Positions 53,590 to 63,000 of a stretch of DNA of 64,000 nt are shown here, one piece after another (positions within the stretch are counted from its first letter, which is position 1; each line of letters starts with the position of its first letter). The translations under genes and the position numbers were made by a program. The stretch spans positions 3,100,001 through 3,164,000 of the forward strand of contig JADKAF010000001.1 of assembly GCA_016719295.1 (NCBI GenBank), in the 5' to 3' direction. The notes under the pieces were generated by a model. The model had not been told where the DNA came from. It saw only the letters and a list, made by a program, of their open reading frames with translations, and made no database searches. The stretch comes from Planctomycetota bacterium (GTDB taxonomy: Bacteria > Planctomycetota > UBA1135 > JADKAF01).

Positions 53590-55128
53590 ATGCTGCGCTC
53601 CTCCCACTTCGTCTCGCGCTTCGTTCCGCTCCTCTGCGCAGCGCTCGCCGCCGCGCAGGAGCCCGCATTCGAAGCCGCCGATCGGGCGAGCTTCGCAGCC
53701 CTGGCAGGGCTCGACGACGACGAACGCTGGCAGCGCGTGACGCTGCGCGCGAGCCGCGCGAGCGGCACTCCGCGGCGCCTGCACTATTCGTTGCCAGCGC
53801 TCACGGCGGCCCTGCTCGACCACCCCGGCGGAACCGGCGCGCACGCAGCTCCGCTCCGCGTGCCTCCCGGAACCATCTTCGTCGCCGAGGACCTCGACGT
53901 GCACGGCGCCGCGCAGCGCACCGAGCTGCTCGCGATCGACGCGCAGGGGCAACCGCGCTTCGCGGCGTTCGACGCCCGAGGCGCGCGAATCGCGATCGAC
54001 GAGGCGAGCTGCGCGCGCTGCCATCTCGGTGCGGAGCGCTTCGTGCCGTGGAGTGCGTTCCCTGACGAAGCCGCGGAGCAGCGGATCGAGCTCGCGCCCA
54101 GCGCTCGCGACCGACACGCCCTCGCGCGCTTCGGGGATCCCGCGCGTCGCAGCTCCGGCGCCATCGCGCCGTACGGAGCGCTGCTCCTCGGCGTGCTCGG
54201 CGAGCGCGCCTCTCGCGGCGCCCTGAGCGCGACCGAGCGCGCGAGCTATGCCGCGCTGCGAGCGCGCTATCCCGAGGTGCTGCTCGCGCCCGACGCTTCG
54301 AGCTCGGGCGCGGCGCCGAGCTCGCCCGTGGAGCCGCGCGTCGCGGCGCTGCGAGCGGCCCTCGATCTCCATCTCGCGTCCCCGTCCGACGAAGACGCGC
54401 TGATCTGGGCCGGCCGACGCTTCGCCTACCTCGGCCGCTTCGACGAGGCGATCGCGCTCTTCACGCAAGGGCTCGTGCTGCATCCGCGCAGCGCGAAGCT
54501 CCGGCGCCACCGCGGACACCGCTATCTCTCGACGAAGCGCTTCGATCTCGCGGTCGCCGATCTCGAGCGCGCGCGCGAGCTCGCCTTCGAAGCGCCCGAC
54601 GAGGTCGAACCCGACGGCGCGCCCAATGCGCTCGGGATCCCCCTCACGACGCTGCGCTCGAACGCGCTCTACCACGCGGCGCTCGCGCACTACCTGCGCG
54701 GCGACGTCCTGCGCGCGCGCGATCTCTGGAGCGCCGATCTCGCGATGGCGAGCAACGACGATCGACGCGCCTCGGCGAGCTGCTGGCTCTGGGCCGCGGC
54801 GCGGCGCTGCGGCGACGCAGTCGCCGCCGAGCGCGCGCTCGAGTGGGTGTCGCCCGCAACCCAGGTGATCGAGAACCACGCCTATCTCGATGTCCTGCGC
54901 CTCCGCCGCGGCGAGCTCACGGCCGAGGAGGTGCTCGCGCTCCATCCGGGCTCCACGGGCTTGGCCTCTGCGGGCTACGGCGTCGCCGAGACCTGGCTCG
55001 CTGCTGGAGAGCAAGGCAAGGCCCGCGCGCTGCTGCAGCGCATCGTCGCGGTGGCTCCGCCGGCGGCGTTCGGCACGCTCGCGGCGGAAGTCGCGCTGCA
55101 GCGCCTCGAGCGCGCACGCGCGCGTTGA
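53590..55128 (+). CDS. Exported monohaem c-type/TPR protein
   Basis: The protein has 512 residues from ATG 53590. The signal peptide ends ALAAA before QEP. A single haem c motif, C141-A-R-C-H145, follows a beta-rich region (PPGTIFVAEDLDVHGAAQRT). From ~250 the chain is tetratricopeptide-like (FAYLGRFDEAIALFTQGLVL, LARARELAFE-type helices) to the C-terminus. The layout suggests a periplasmic electron-transfer or haem-sensing head carried by a protein-interaction tail. No cytochrome maturation or oxidase genes are adjacent. It is divergent from the M23 peptidase gene. Confidence 0.82.
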   Translation: MLRSSHFVSRFVPLLCAALAAAQEPAFEAADRASFAALAGLDDDERWQRVTLRASRASGTPRRLHYSLPALTAALLDHPGGTGAHAAPLRVPPGTIFVAEDLDVHGAAQRTELLAIDAQGQPRFAAFDARGARIAIDEASCARCHLGAERFVPWSAFPDEAAEQRIELAPSARDRHALARFGDPARRSSGAIAPYGALLLGVLGERASRGALSATERASYAALRARYPEVLLAPDASSSGAAPSSPVEPRVAALRAALDLHLASPSDEDALIWAGRRFAYLGRFDEAIALFTQGLVLHPRSAKLRRHRGHRYLSTKRFDLAVADLERARELAFEAPDEVEPDGAPNALGIPLTTLRSNALYHAALAHYLRGDVLRARDLWSADLAMASNDDRRASASCWLWAAARRCGDAVAAERALEWVSPATQVIENHAYLDVLRLRRGELTAEEVLALHPGSTGLASAGYGVAETWLAAGEQGKARALLQRIVAVAPPAAFGTLAAEVALQRLERARAR

Positions 55129-55141
55129 AGGCGGCGAGAGC

Positions 55142-56572
55142 TCAGCGCGGCAACATCAAGCGCTCGCCGCGGAAGCTGCCGTGCGACACGTCGACCCAGG
55201 AGAAGCGCGCGCGCAGGACCGCGAGGATCTCCACCAGAGCCGGGCGCTCGCGGGCCAGCTCGTCGAGGTAGCCATCGAGGAAGATCGGCGTCCCGGCGCG
55301 CTCCTCGGCGGCGAGCCAGTCGCCGAGCGTCGCGAGCGCGCTCGGCCACTGCTCGCGCGGGAGATAGCCCACGTCGATCAGGTTCAGAGGCTCGAGCTGC
55401 GAGTGCAGCTCGCAGAGCGTGCGGTGCGCTTGCCAGTCGGTGATGAGGCGCCCGCGATCGCCCGTCGCCTCGCGCAGGTCGCGCGCCCAGACCAGCGGAT
55501 GCGGCTCGTGCGCATCGGCGAGCGCGAGCTCGGCGCCGAACCACGCCTGCGCGCCGACGGCCAGCGCGAGCAGCGCGGCGCCGAGAACGCGGTACCGCGC
55601 GAGCAGCCGCCGCGCGCCTTCGGCTGCGCCGAGCCCGAGCGCCACGTAGGTCGCGAGGACGTGGCCGCCCATCTTCACCCAGCCGTACGCGGTGTAGGCG
55701 TAGAGGTCGCAGAGGAACCACGCGAGCAGCGGCAGCGCGACCGCGCGTCGCGCGCCGTGCGCGAGCAGCGCGCCGAACAGGCCGAGCGGCAGGAGCACGG
55801 CGGCGCCGGGGACGAAGCTGTGCTCGGCGTAGCCGATGATCCCGCGCGGATCGAAGTTCCAATGGCTGATCGCGTTCACGAGCAAGCCGTGGAACGCGCT
55901 CTGCTCGTCGATCGCCCACCAGCCGCTGCGGAAGCCGAGCAAGAAGAGGGCGCAACCCGCGCAGAGCGCGAGCGACGCCATGCCGCTCAGCGCCCACGCG
56001 CTGCGACGCGGGCCGCCGCTCCGCTGCCAGCCGATCGCGGCGAGGAACGGCCAGCGCAGGAACCCGCTGGCATGCGTGCCGATCACGAGCGCGAAGACGA
56101 GCAGGGGCGCGAGCGCCCCGCGCTTGCGCTCATCGTCCGCCGGCGGTCGCGCGGCGACGGCGAACGCGACGGCGCAGGCCGCGAGATGCGGCCCGTGCTT
56201 CTCGATGTGCAGCGCGAAGAAGAGGACGTGCGGCGCGAGCGCCAGCAGCGCCGCGGCGAACGCCGCGCAGGGCACGGCGTAGGCGAGCCGGCGCAGACCG
56301 AGGTAGAGCGCGAGCGGTGCCACGGCTCCGGAGAGCGCCGAGAGAAAGCCCAGCGCGTCCTCCGGCGAGAAGCCCAGCGCGCAGAGCAAGTGCCCGAGCG
56401 GCAGGATCAGGAAGTTCCGGCTGAGCGTGGAGGGCCCGAGGCTGCCCGCGTAGAGCTCGGGCACCAGGACGTGCGCGTCGTAGTAGTAGAGCGGGCCCGG
56501 GAACAGGACGTAGGCGATCGTCAGCGCGAGGCCGACGACGAACAGCAGCAGCGATTCTCGGCGCGAGATCAT
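55142..56572 (-). CDS. Polytopic membrane protein, GT-C-like
   Basis: The protein has 476 residues, with about ten transmembrane helices. The first loop (PGPLYYYDAHVLVPELYAGS) carries Asp and Glu as in GT-C glycosyltransferases. The soluble C-terminal ~110 residues are periplasmic by topology. The start lies 4 nt after the stop of the GT39-like gene, in the operon methyltransferase - GT39 - this gene. A sugar-transfer or polymer-assembly role is inferred from context; the family is not certain. Confidence 0.78.
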   Translation of the reverse strand: MISRRESLLLFVVGLALTIAYVLFPGPLYYYDAHVLVPELYAGSLGPSTLSRNFLILPLGHLLCALGFSPEDALGFLSALSGAVAPLALYLGLRRLAYAVPCAAFAAALLALAPHVLFFALHIEKHGPHLAACAVAFAVAARPPADDERKRGALAPLLVFALVIGTHASGFLRWPFLAAIGWQRSGGPRRSAWALSGMASLALCAGCALFLLGFRSGWWAIDEQSAFHGLLVNAISHWNFDPRGIIGYAEHSFVPGAAVLLPLGLFGALLAHGARRAVALPLLAWFLCDLYAYTAYGWVKMGGHVLATYVALGLGAAEGARRLLARYRVLGAALLALAVGAQAWFGAELALADAHEPHPLVWARDLREATGDRGRLITDWQAHRTLCELHSQLEPLNLIDVGYLPREQWPSALATLGDWLAAEERAGTPIFLDGYLDELARERPALVEILAVLRARFSWVDVSHGSFRGERLMLPR

Positions 56573-56576
56573 GCGC

Positions 56577-58154
56577 TCATCTCGTCTCGCTCGCTCTCGC
56601 GCGCGGTGCGAAGAGGAACGCGCTCGCGTTCGGGGCCTCGAAGCTCTGCACGAGTCGGCGCTCGCGCTCTACCTCCGCGAGGATGGCGCTTCTCTCGAGA
56701 TCGAAGCCGCGTTCGCCCGAGAAGAGCAGCACGGCCCAGCTCTGCTCCTGCTGCGCCAGCCAGCGCGCGACCTCGGCGGCATGGCGCGCGCGATAGGGAT
56801 AGCCGAACCAACCCGGCAGCGAGATCCAGCTCTCCTCCGCGAGCCCCTTCGGCTGGTAGTCGAAGTAGAACTGCGAGGGATTGGTCGCGAGCTCGTACCA
56901 CGCGAGCGGTGCGGCGCCGTGCTCCGCGAGCGCCGCCACGAGCTCCGTGTGTAGCGCGTCGCGCTCGATGCCCGTCGCAGGCCGGAGCAGCTCGCTGCGC
57001 ACGGGCCACGCGATGTAGGTCAGCGCGACGAGGACCAGCAGCGCGCGCACGGGCAGCGCGAGCGCGCCGCGCGGCGCGCACCAGAGCGCCACGAGCCCGG
57101 CGGCGAGGTAGAGCATCGGCAGCGCCAGCGCGAAGAGCAGCAGGCGATCTTCGAAGGGGAAGGTGCCGGCGGTGCTGGCGGCATAGCACAGCGCGAGCGG
57201 CAGCCACGCCACGAGGTGGAAGCGCCGCGGAAGGACCCCGCGCAAGCTCCACGCGCCGAGGAGCGCCAGCGCGAGCGCGGCGAGCGCGAAGAGGATCTCG
57301 AGCGCGCCGAGGAGCCCCGCATAGCTGCCGACGAGCACGCGGCTCGGCAGATGCGCCGCGCGCCAGAGATGCCATTCGAGCAGATCGCCCGGCCGTCCCC
57401 ACGGCGCAAAGTAGTAGAGCCAGAACTGGTCGAGATAGGCGTTGCGGCGGTGCCGCACCCAGCCGAAGTAGATCAGCGCGAGCAGCGCCGCCAGAGCCGC
57501 GCCATAGCCCAGCACGCGCCAGGCCCGCGCGCGCTCGGCGCCGCGCGCATCCAACGCGGCCAGGAGCCCGAGCAGCGGGAAGGTGAAGAAGCTCGCATAC
57601 GAGAGCCCGACGACCAGCGCCGCGAAGGCGAGGTTCGCGAGCAGGGCGGGCCACGCATAGGCGCGCGCGCGCAGGCGCTCGAAGAGCAGGAGCTGCCCCA
57701 GGAAGAGCGCCAGCTCCAGCGTGTAGGGCTTCGCGTCCTTCGACCAGTAGACGAAGAACGGCGAGAAGGAGACCAGCGCGAGCAAGGCCGCGCTCGGCGC
57801 GCGCGGCACCTGGCGCCGCACGAAGGCGTAGAGGAGGAGCGGAGCGACGAGCCCGGCGAGACAGGGCAAGAGCCGAAGCGAGAGAGCACCCGGTCCGAAC
57901 CAACGCGTCAGCAAGTGCTCGACGAAGCTGAAGAGCGGTGCCGGGATGGCCTGCACATGCCCGACCATCGCCGCTTCGACCTCGCCCCAGCTCGAGCGCT
58001 GCACGAGCTCGGCGAACCACTCCTCGTCGCCACGCAAGCTGCGCAGCCCGAGATGCGCGAGGCGCACGGCTCCGCCGAGCAGCAGCAGGGCGACGCATGC
58101 GAAGGCCAGGGACAGGCGTCGCGGCGCGCGCCCGCGAGATCCGGCGTCGCTCAT
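56577..58154 (-). CDS. GT39-like membrane glycosyltransferase
   Basis: The protein has 525 residues. The hallmark acidic pair is in the first extracytoplasmic loop (LRSLRGDEEWFAELV), followed by the helix AVPLFSF-type region and SKDAKPYTLELALF, both typical of ArnT/PMT-like GT-C enzymes. About ten to eleven helices precede a short periplasmic C-terminal domain. The ATG overlaps the stop of the upstream methyltransferase by 4 nt, so the two are translationally coupled. Acceptor and donor are unknown; polyprenyl-phosphate sugars are the usual donors. Confidence 0.85.
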   Translation of the reverse strand: MSDAGSRGRAPRRLSLAFACVALLLLGGAVRLAHLGLRSLRGDEEWFAELVQRSSWGEVEAAMVGHVQAIPAPLFSFVEHLLTRWFGPGALSLRLLPCLAGLVAPLLLYAFVRRQVPRAPSAALLALVSFSPFFVYWSKDAKPYTLELALFLGQLLLFERLRARAYAWPALLANLAFAALVVGLSYASFFTFPLLGLLAALDARGAERARAWRVLGYGAALAALLALIYFGWVRHRRNAYLDQFWLYYFAPWGRPGDLLEWHLWRAAHLPSRVLVGSYAGLLGALEILFALAALALALLGAWSLRGVLPRRFHLVAWLPLALCYAASTAGTFPFEDRLLLFALALPMLYLAAGLVALWCAPRGALALPVRALLVLVALTYIAWPVRSELLRPATGIERDALHTELVAALAEHGAAPLAWYELATNPSQFYFDYQPKGLAEESWISLPGWFGYPYRARHAAEVARWLAQQEQSWAVLLFSGERGFDLERSAILAEVERERRLVQSFEAPNASAFLFAPRARASETR

Positions 58155-58825
58155 CGCGCCGCCGACTTCACGGCGTGGAATCGAAGCGACAGGAAGCGCT
58201 CACCCGGCAGACCGACCTCCGCGCTCTCGCGCGGTCGCAGCTCGAAGCCGAGCTCGCGGAGCCGCGCCTCGACGTCGTCGATGTCCCAGAAGCGCATCGT
58301 GTAGGTATCGCGATCCGGCGCGTCGGATGGCGTCCGCGCTCCGCGCTGCGGGAGCTGGAAGACGAAGCTGCCGCCGGGGCGGAGCACGCGCAGAGCCTCG
58401 GCGAAGTAGCGCGGCACGAGGCGACGGGGCACGTGCTGGAACACCACGTGCGAGAAGACGAGATCCGCCGAGTCGTCCGGCAGAGGCAGAGAGCTTCCAT
58501 CGCCCTCGACGAAGCTCAGGTTCGGCAGATGGGCGAGACGCTCGCGCGCCCGCGCCACCATCTCGCCGCTGACGTCGACGCCGATCAGCGAGCGCACCCG
58601 CGGGGCCAAGAACTCGTCCATGCGACCGATGCCGCAGCCGATGTCGACGACGTCGCGCCCCTCGGAGAGGAGCTGCTCGATCCCGCCGAAGAAGATCGAG
58701 ACATCGCGACGCCCCGACTCGCGAAACTCCGCTTCGCTCGCGTCGTGGAAGCCGGCGATGTACTTCTCCGGCCGCTCGCGCGCGCGCCGGTTCCAGTCGC
58801 CCTTCATGTCGACGACATCGCTCAT
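58151..58825 (-). CDS. Class I SAM methyltransferase (Methyltransf_11-like)
   Basis: The protein has 224 residues from ATG 58825 (MSDVVDMKGDWNRRARERPE). SAM motif I is VVDIGCGIGRM near residue 60, the acidic post-I residue is in LIGVDVSGEM, and LPDDSADLVFSHVVFQHVP is the motif IV/V region; LRVLRPGGSFVF completes the fold. As first gene of the glycosylation operon it may methylate a sugar, a lipid-linked intermediate or a glycan. A longer start at 58906 is possible but the added residues do not look structured. Confidence 0.88.
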   Translation of the reverse strand: MSDVVDMKGDWNRRARERPEKYIAGFHDASEAEFRESGRRDVSIFFGGIEQLLSEGRDVVDIGCGIGRMDEFLAPRVRSLIGVDVSGEMVARARERLAHLPNLSFVEGDGSSLPLPDDSADLVFSHVVFQHVPRRLVPRYFAEALRVLRPGGSFVFQLPQRGARTPSDAPDRDTYTMRFWDIDDVEARLRELGFELRPRESAEVGLPGERFLSLRFHAVKSAAR

Positions 58826-58950
58826 CGAACGACCAGCTCCGAGCGTGGGGATCCGGACCGCGACGCAGCTCGCGCGGCGAGCGTCTTCAACATATCCTCG
58901 GGCCACTGCCGTAAGCGAGCCCGACCTTCCGTGTCCCGGGATTCTCTTCC

Positions 58951-60123
58951 ATGCTGAGCTGCCCCCACTGCCGCCGACCGCTGAGCGCCCAGCCGATGGC
59001 GGGCGGCGCCGCGTGGACCTGCGCGGGCTGCGGCGGCGTCGCCGTCAGCGGGAGCCTGCTGCGCTCGCTGGTTCCCGCGCGCGAGGCGCTGGCCCTCGCC
59101 TCGGGGGTGCGCGCCGCACGCGGCCTGGAGCAGCTCCCGAGCTGCCCTTCCTGCCGCCGCGAGATGGGCCGCGCCGATGCGCCGAGCAGCGCGCTCGGGA
59201 TCGAGGTCGAGCGCTGCCCCTCCTGCGATCTCTGGTGGCTCGACCGCGGCGAAGCGGGACAAGCGGTCGACGCGGCGGCTCGCCTCGCCGCCCCCGTGCG
59301 CAAGGCGCAGGGACATGCGCTCGAACAGCGGCGCATGGAGGTGCAGCGCTCGGCGACGCGCTCGCGCAGCGTGCTCGAGCAGCGCCAGCAGACTCCGAGC
59401 AGCTCCGGATCGCGCGAGCTCGAGCTGCGCCTGCCGAGCAACGGCTTGAAGGTCCTGCTGACACTCTTCGGCATGCCGGCGGAGGAGGACGCACCGCGCG
59501 CGCTCGCGCTGCCCTGGGTCACCTGGACGCTCGCCGCGATCACCGCGGCGATCTCGCTCGCCGCGCTCCTCTTCGAGACGCAGCTATTCGAAGCTCTAGC
59601 GCTCGTCCCGGCCGAGGGCGGCGGCCCTCTCGGGCTGCACTATCTGAGCTGTTTCCTGCTCCACGGCTCCCTGCTGCACCTGCTCGGGAACCTCTACTTC
59701 CTGATCGTCTTCGGCGACAACGTCGAGGATCTGCTGAAGCCCGCGCGCTATCTCGTGCTGCTCGCGGCAGCGACGGCGGTCGCCGCGTTCGCCCACGTGC
59801 TCGTCGATCCGCGCTCCGAGCTCCCGCTCGTCGGCGCGAGCGGCGGCATCTCGGCGATCGTCGTCTACTACGGCCTCTCGCTGCCGAAGGTGAAGCTCTC
59901 GGTCTTCGTGCTGCTCTTCTGGGTGCGCATCTCCGCCTTCTGGGCGCTGCTCGCGTGGTTCGGACTGCAGCTCACCGGCGTGCTGGCCCAGATGGAAGGC
60001 ATGAGCGACACCTCGTTCGCCGGGCATCTCGGCGGCGCGGCGGTCGGCTTGCTCGCGTGGTTCGTCCTGCGCCCGAGCAGCGCGCAGAGCGTCGAAGGCA
60101 AGCTCCGACGCCCGCGCTACTGA
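58951..60123 (+). CDS. Rhomboid intramembrane protease with N-terminal zinc ribbons
   Basis: The protein has 390 residues. Two zinc-ribbon pairs open the chain: CPHC (4-7) with CAGC (24-27), then CPSC (about 65-68) with CPSCDLWWLDRGE, the latter like the zf-TFIIB family. A linker follows, then six transmembrane helices from ~175. Catalytic residues are Ser297 in GASGG and His359 in FAGHLGG, and HGSLLHLLGNLYFL gives the conserved helix-2 motif. Rhomboids cleave membrane proteins near the outer face of transmembrane helices. The zinc ribbons should face the cytoplasm and may bind nucleic acid or a partner. Confidence 0.92.
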   Translation: MLSCPHCRRPLSAQPMAGGAAWTCAGCGGVAVSGSLLRSLVPAREALALASGVRAARGLEQLPSCPSCRREMGRADAPSSALGIEVERCPSCDLWWLDRGEAGQAVDAAARLAAPVRKAQGHALEQRRMEVQRSATRSRSVLEQRQQTPSSSGSRELELRLPSNGLKVLLTLFGMPAEEDAPRALALPWVTWTLAAITAAISLAALLFETQLFEALALVPAEGGGPLGLHYLSCFLLHGSLLHLLGNLYFLIVFGDNVEDLLKPARYLVLLAAATAVAAFAHVLVDPRSELPLVGASGGISAIVVYYGLSLPKVKLSVFVLLFWVRISAFWALLAWFGLQLTGVLAQMEGMSDTSFAGHLGGAAVGLLAWFVLRPSSAQSVEGKLRRPRY

Positions 60124-60148
60124 GCCAGGTGATCGCGGGGAGACGCGC

Positions 60149-60718
60149 TCAGCGCGCCGGCCACTCGAGCCCCTCGGGCAGCTTCGGACGCTCTTTGTTG
60201 AACCAACCGCTCGCGATCACCGTGGTGTTGCCGTTCTCGTCGCGCTCGAGCTTGCCCTTCGCGACCACGAGATCGAGGAGCCGGAGATCCGCGAGCGCAT
60301 CGGCGAGCGGCGTGCCCTGTGCGTCGCGCGCTTCGACGAGCAGCGTGTGCTCGGCCTTCTTCTCGCCCGGGATGCAGCAGTAGTCCCAGGGCGTCGGGCA
60401 AGTATCCATCGGATCGCTGCCGCTGCCGCAGTAGTCGAGCTCCTGGTCGATCAGCGAGAAGACCGCGTAGCCGGGCACGATGCTGAGCACGCGGCCGTAC
60501 ACGACGACCTCTCCGGCCGCTGGCTCGAGCTTTCGCGCCTCGAGGATGCGCACGGCGCCGGGCGGCTCGGCGGCGAGGCGCATGGACGCGCCCTTGCTCG
60601 CCGCAGGCGGCGGAGCGCCTGTCCCTCCGGTGCCCTTGCTCTCGCCCCCGCTGCAGCTCGCGAGCGCGAGCAAACCGAAGAGCGCGATCACCGCGCTGGA
60701 TCCGAACCACGTCTTCAT
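60149..60718 (-). CDS. Lipoprotein of the MacB-like export operon
   Basis: The protein has 189 residues. The signal has a clear lipobox (LLALASC), so the mature protein is lipid-anchored. The body is a small beta domain with a Cys-rich loop (DYCGSGSDPMDTCPTPWDYC, then C-I-P-G) followed by EHTLLVEARDAQGTPL; two disulfides are likely. Its ATG overlaps the stop of the second permease by 4 nt, which ties it to the export system. The family is not recognised by name, though similar Cys-rich lipoproteins occur in planctomycete-type genomes. Confidence 0.8.
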   Translation of the reverse strand: MKTWFGSSAVIALFGLLALASCSGGESKGTGGTGAPPPAASKGASMRLAAEPPGAVRILEARKLEPAAGEVVVYGRVLSIVPGYAVFSLIDQELDYCGSGSDPMDTCPTPWDYCCIPGEKKAEHTLLVEARDAQGTPLADALADLRLLDLVVAKGKLERDENGNTTVIASGWFNKERPKLPEGLEWPAR

Positions 60719-61854
60719 GTGCGCCCTCCCAGGGCATCGACCAAGCGAACCCGCACGGAGCGCAGCGCGGGCAAGAGCCCGCCGAGCGCACCGGCGCCGA
60801 GCGCCGCGGCGAGACCGATGCCGCGGACCTCCGGAGTGAATTCCAACTGCAGCGCGCCCATCGGGTAGCGCAGCGCGATCGGCGGCAGCGCGAGCGCCAG
60901 GAGGCAGCCCGCGGCACCGCCCAGCAGAGCGAGCAGCAGCGCCTCCTGCAAGAGCGCGAGAACGAGCGCCCATGGCGCGTAGCCCAGCGCGCGCAGCGTG
61001 CCGAGCTCCTTCGTGCGCGCGAGCACCGCCGCGAACATCGTGTTCGAGCAGGCAAACGCACCCGCGACGAGCGAGAGCAGGGCCATCCAGCGCGCGAGCG
61101 CCACGATGGGTGCCAGCCCGCGCTCCAACTCCTGCAGGAGCTCGCGTTCCGAGAACGCGGTGATCTCGAGATCCAGCCGTCGCGCGGCGAACACCCGCAG
61201 CGCGCCGAGCTGCGCGGGCTCGCTCGCGCGGAGCGCCACGCAGGAGACATCCTCGCGCTTCGTCGCGAACATCAAGTCCTCGAGCCGCGCCCAGAACTCC
61301 GCTTCGAAGACCGTGCCCGGCGCCGCGAAGCGCCCGACGATCTTCCACTCGCGGCGCTCGAGCTGGATCGTGCGCCCGACCGCGCACTCTTGCGGGCCAA
61401 GGCCCATGCGCGCGCCGGCGAGCGCGCCGATCAGGAGCTCGTAGGGTGCGCGCGGTTCACGCCCTTCGACGACGACGACCTGCGGATGCACGAGATGCGC
61501 CGCGGGGGTCACGCCGCGCATGAGGCCGATGCGCTCGCCGCTGCGCGTCGCGACATGGAGCTCGACGGAGGCCGCGCGCACGCCGTCGCGCTCGATCACT
61601 CCGGGCGCGCTCGCGGCCGCTGCCTCGGCCTTGCCGCGCGGGATCACCGAGCGCACGAGGTCGAGCTCGGAGGCGATGCCGACGAAGACCACCACGTCGT
61701 CGCGCGCGCTCTCCGCCGTCGCGCGCTCGAGCCCGTGCGCGAATGCCGTCATCGCGATGACCAGCAAGGTCGTGGCCGCGAGACCGAGCCAGGTGACCAA
61801 GCTCCGCGCTCTGCGGCGCCAGAGGTTGCGGAGGGCGTAGGAGATCGGCAGCAC
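60715..61854 (-). CDS. FtsX/MacB-type ABC permease (second of two)
   Basis: The protein has 379 residues from a GTG. It has an N-terminal transmembrane helix (SLVTWLGLAATTLLVIAMTA), a large periplasmic MacB_PCD-like domain (to ~residue 240), and three C-terminal helices with the FtsX hallmark VLARTKELGTLRALGYAPWA. It starts 3 nt after the stop of the first permease gene. Together the two permeases would form a heterodimeric mechanotransmission-type exporter with the ATPase at 62993. Confidence 0.9.
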   Translation of the reverse strand: MLPISYALRNLWRRRARSLVTWLGLAATTLLVIAMTAFAHGLERATAESARDDVVVFVGIASELDLVRSVIPRGKAEAAAASAPGVIERDGVRAASVELHVATRSGERIGLMRGVTPAAHLVHPQVVVVEGREPRAPYELLIGALAGARMGLGPQECAVGRTIQLERREWKIVGRFAAPGTVFEAEFWARLEDLMFATKREDVSCVALRASEPAQLGALRVFAARRLDLEITAFSERELLQELERGLAPIVALARWMALLSLVAGAFACSNTMFAAVLARTKELGTLRALGYAPWALVLALLQEALLLALLGGAAGCLLALALPPIALRYPMGALQLEFTPEVRGIGLAAALGAGALGGLLPALRSVRVRLVDALGGRT

Positions 61855-61857
61855 GCG

Positions 61858-63000
61858 CTACTCCTCCTTCAGCCCGAGGTGCACGGGGCGACGCGCCGCG
61901 GCGATCGCCGGACCGAGGGAAGCGGCGAGTCCGATCAGCAGCGCCGCGAGCAACGCTTGCCCGGCGACGGCGAGCGAGGGCGCGAGATCGATGCCCCAGC
62001 CCTCGACGCCGAGCGTCAGCGGATAGAACCAGAGCAGCGTCAGCACGATCGCGGTGCCCAGCAAGCCGCCCGCGAGGCCGAGCAGCACGCCTTCGCCCGC
62101 GATGAGCGCCAGCAGCTTCGGCTTCGTGAGGCCGATCGTCTCCAGCACCGCGAGCTCGGGAGCGCGCGATTGCGCCGAGATGAAGACCGTGTTCGCGAGC
62201 ACGAGCGCCACGACGAGCACCGCGAGATAGCCGAGCACTCGTCCGAACGAGACGATCTCGGCGACCTCCTGCACGGCGGCCGCGACGAAGGCCTGCAGCG
62301 ACTTCGTGTCGGTGCGCGCTTCATCGGTGCGGAAGATCTCGTCGACCTTGGCGGCGATCTCCTCCGGATCCACGCCGTCCTTCACGCGCACGAGGAACTG
62401 CGTCGCCGAGCCTTGGCGCTTCTGCGCGAGCGAGAGCTGCGCGAGATGCACGAAGGCCAGGTTCGCGACGCCCGCCGCGGGGCCGCGCACGATGCCGGCC
62501 ACCTCGACGTCGATGTCGCCCAAGCGCACGCGCTGCCCGACGAGGGCCTTCCTGCGCTCGGCGAGACGCTCGCCGATCAGCGCGGCATCCGAGCGCACGC
62601 GGAAGGCCTCCAGCGAGCCGGAGAGGAACTCGAGCTCGTAGAGCGAGCTTAAGCGCTCGGCCTCGACGCCGTGCAAGGTCACCAGGTCCAGGTTCGAGCG
62701 GCACGAGTTCACGTAGACCAGCGTCGGCAAGACCTCCTCGACCTCGGGCAGATCGCGGATGGTCTGCGCGTAGCGCACCGGCAGCTCGGAGGTCAGCGGG
62801 CAGAAACGGCTGTCCTGGAACACGACCAGGACCGGCTGGGCCGAGCGCGCGGAGAGGTCGTCCACGCCGCGGTCGACGGTGCGCACGAAGACGAAGAGCG
62901 CCATCGCGAGCGCCGCCCCGAGCACCGTGCAGAGCGAGCGCAAGCGCGCGCGGAGCGCCGTGCGCAAGACATACGGCAAGAAGCGCAGCAGCTCACGCAT
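61858..63000 (-). CDS. FtsX/MacB-type ABC permease (first of two)
   Basis: The protein has 380 residues from ATG 63000. It has the same four-helix topology: an N-terminal helix (SLCTVLGAALAMALFVFVRT), a periplasmic domain (CRSNLDLVTLHGVEAERLSS, about residues 45-240) and a C-terminal FtsX core (ISAQSRAPELAVLETIGLTK, LLGLAGGLLGTAIVL). The sequence differs clearly from the second permease. It overlaps the ATPase by 8 nt. A longer frame up to 63057 lies inside the ATPase gene and is not supported. Confidence 0.9.
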   Translation of the reverse strand: MRELLRFLPYVLRTALRARLRSLCTVLGAALAMALFVFVRTVDRGVDDLSARSAQPVLVVFQDSRFCPLTSELPVRYAQTIRDLPEVEEVLPTLVYVNSCRSNLDLVTLHGVEAERLSSLYELEFLSGSLEAFRVRSDAALIGERLAERRKALVGQRVRLGDIDVEVAGIVRGPAAGVANLAFVHLAQLSLAQKRQGSATQFLVRVKDGVDPEEIAAKVDEIFRTDEARTDTKSLQAFVAAAVQEVAEIVSFGRVLGYLAVLVVALVLANTVFISAQSRAPELAVLETIGLTKPKLLALIAGEGVLLGLAGGLLGTAIVLTLLWFYPLTLGVEGWGIDLAPSLAVAGQALLAALLIGLAASLGPAIAAARRPVHLGLKEE

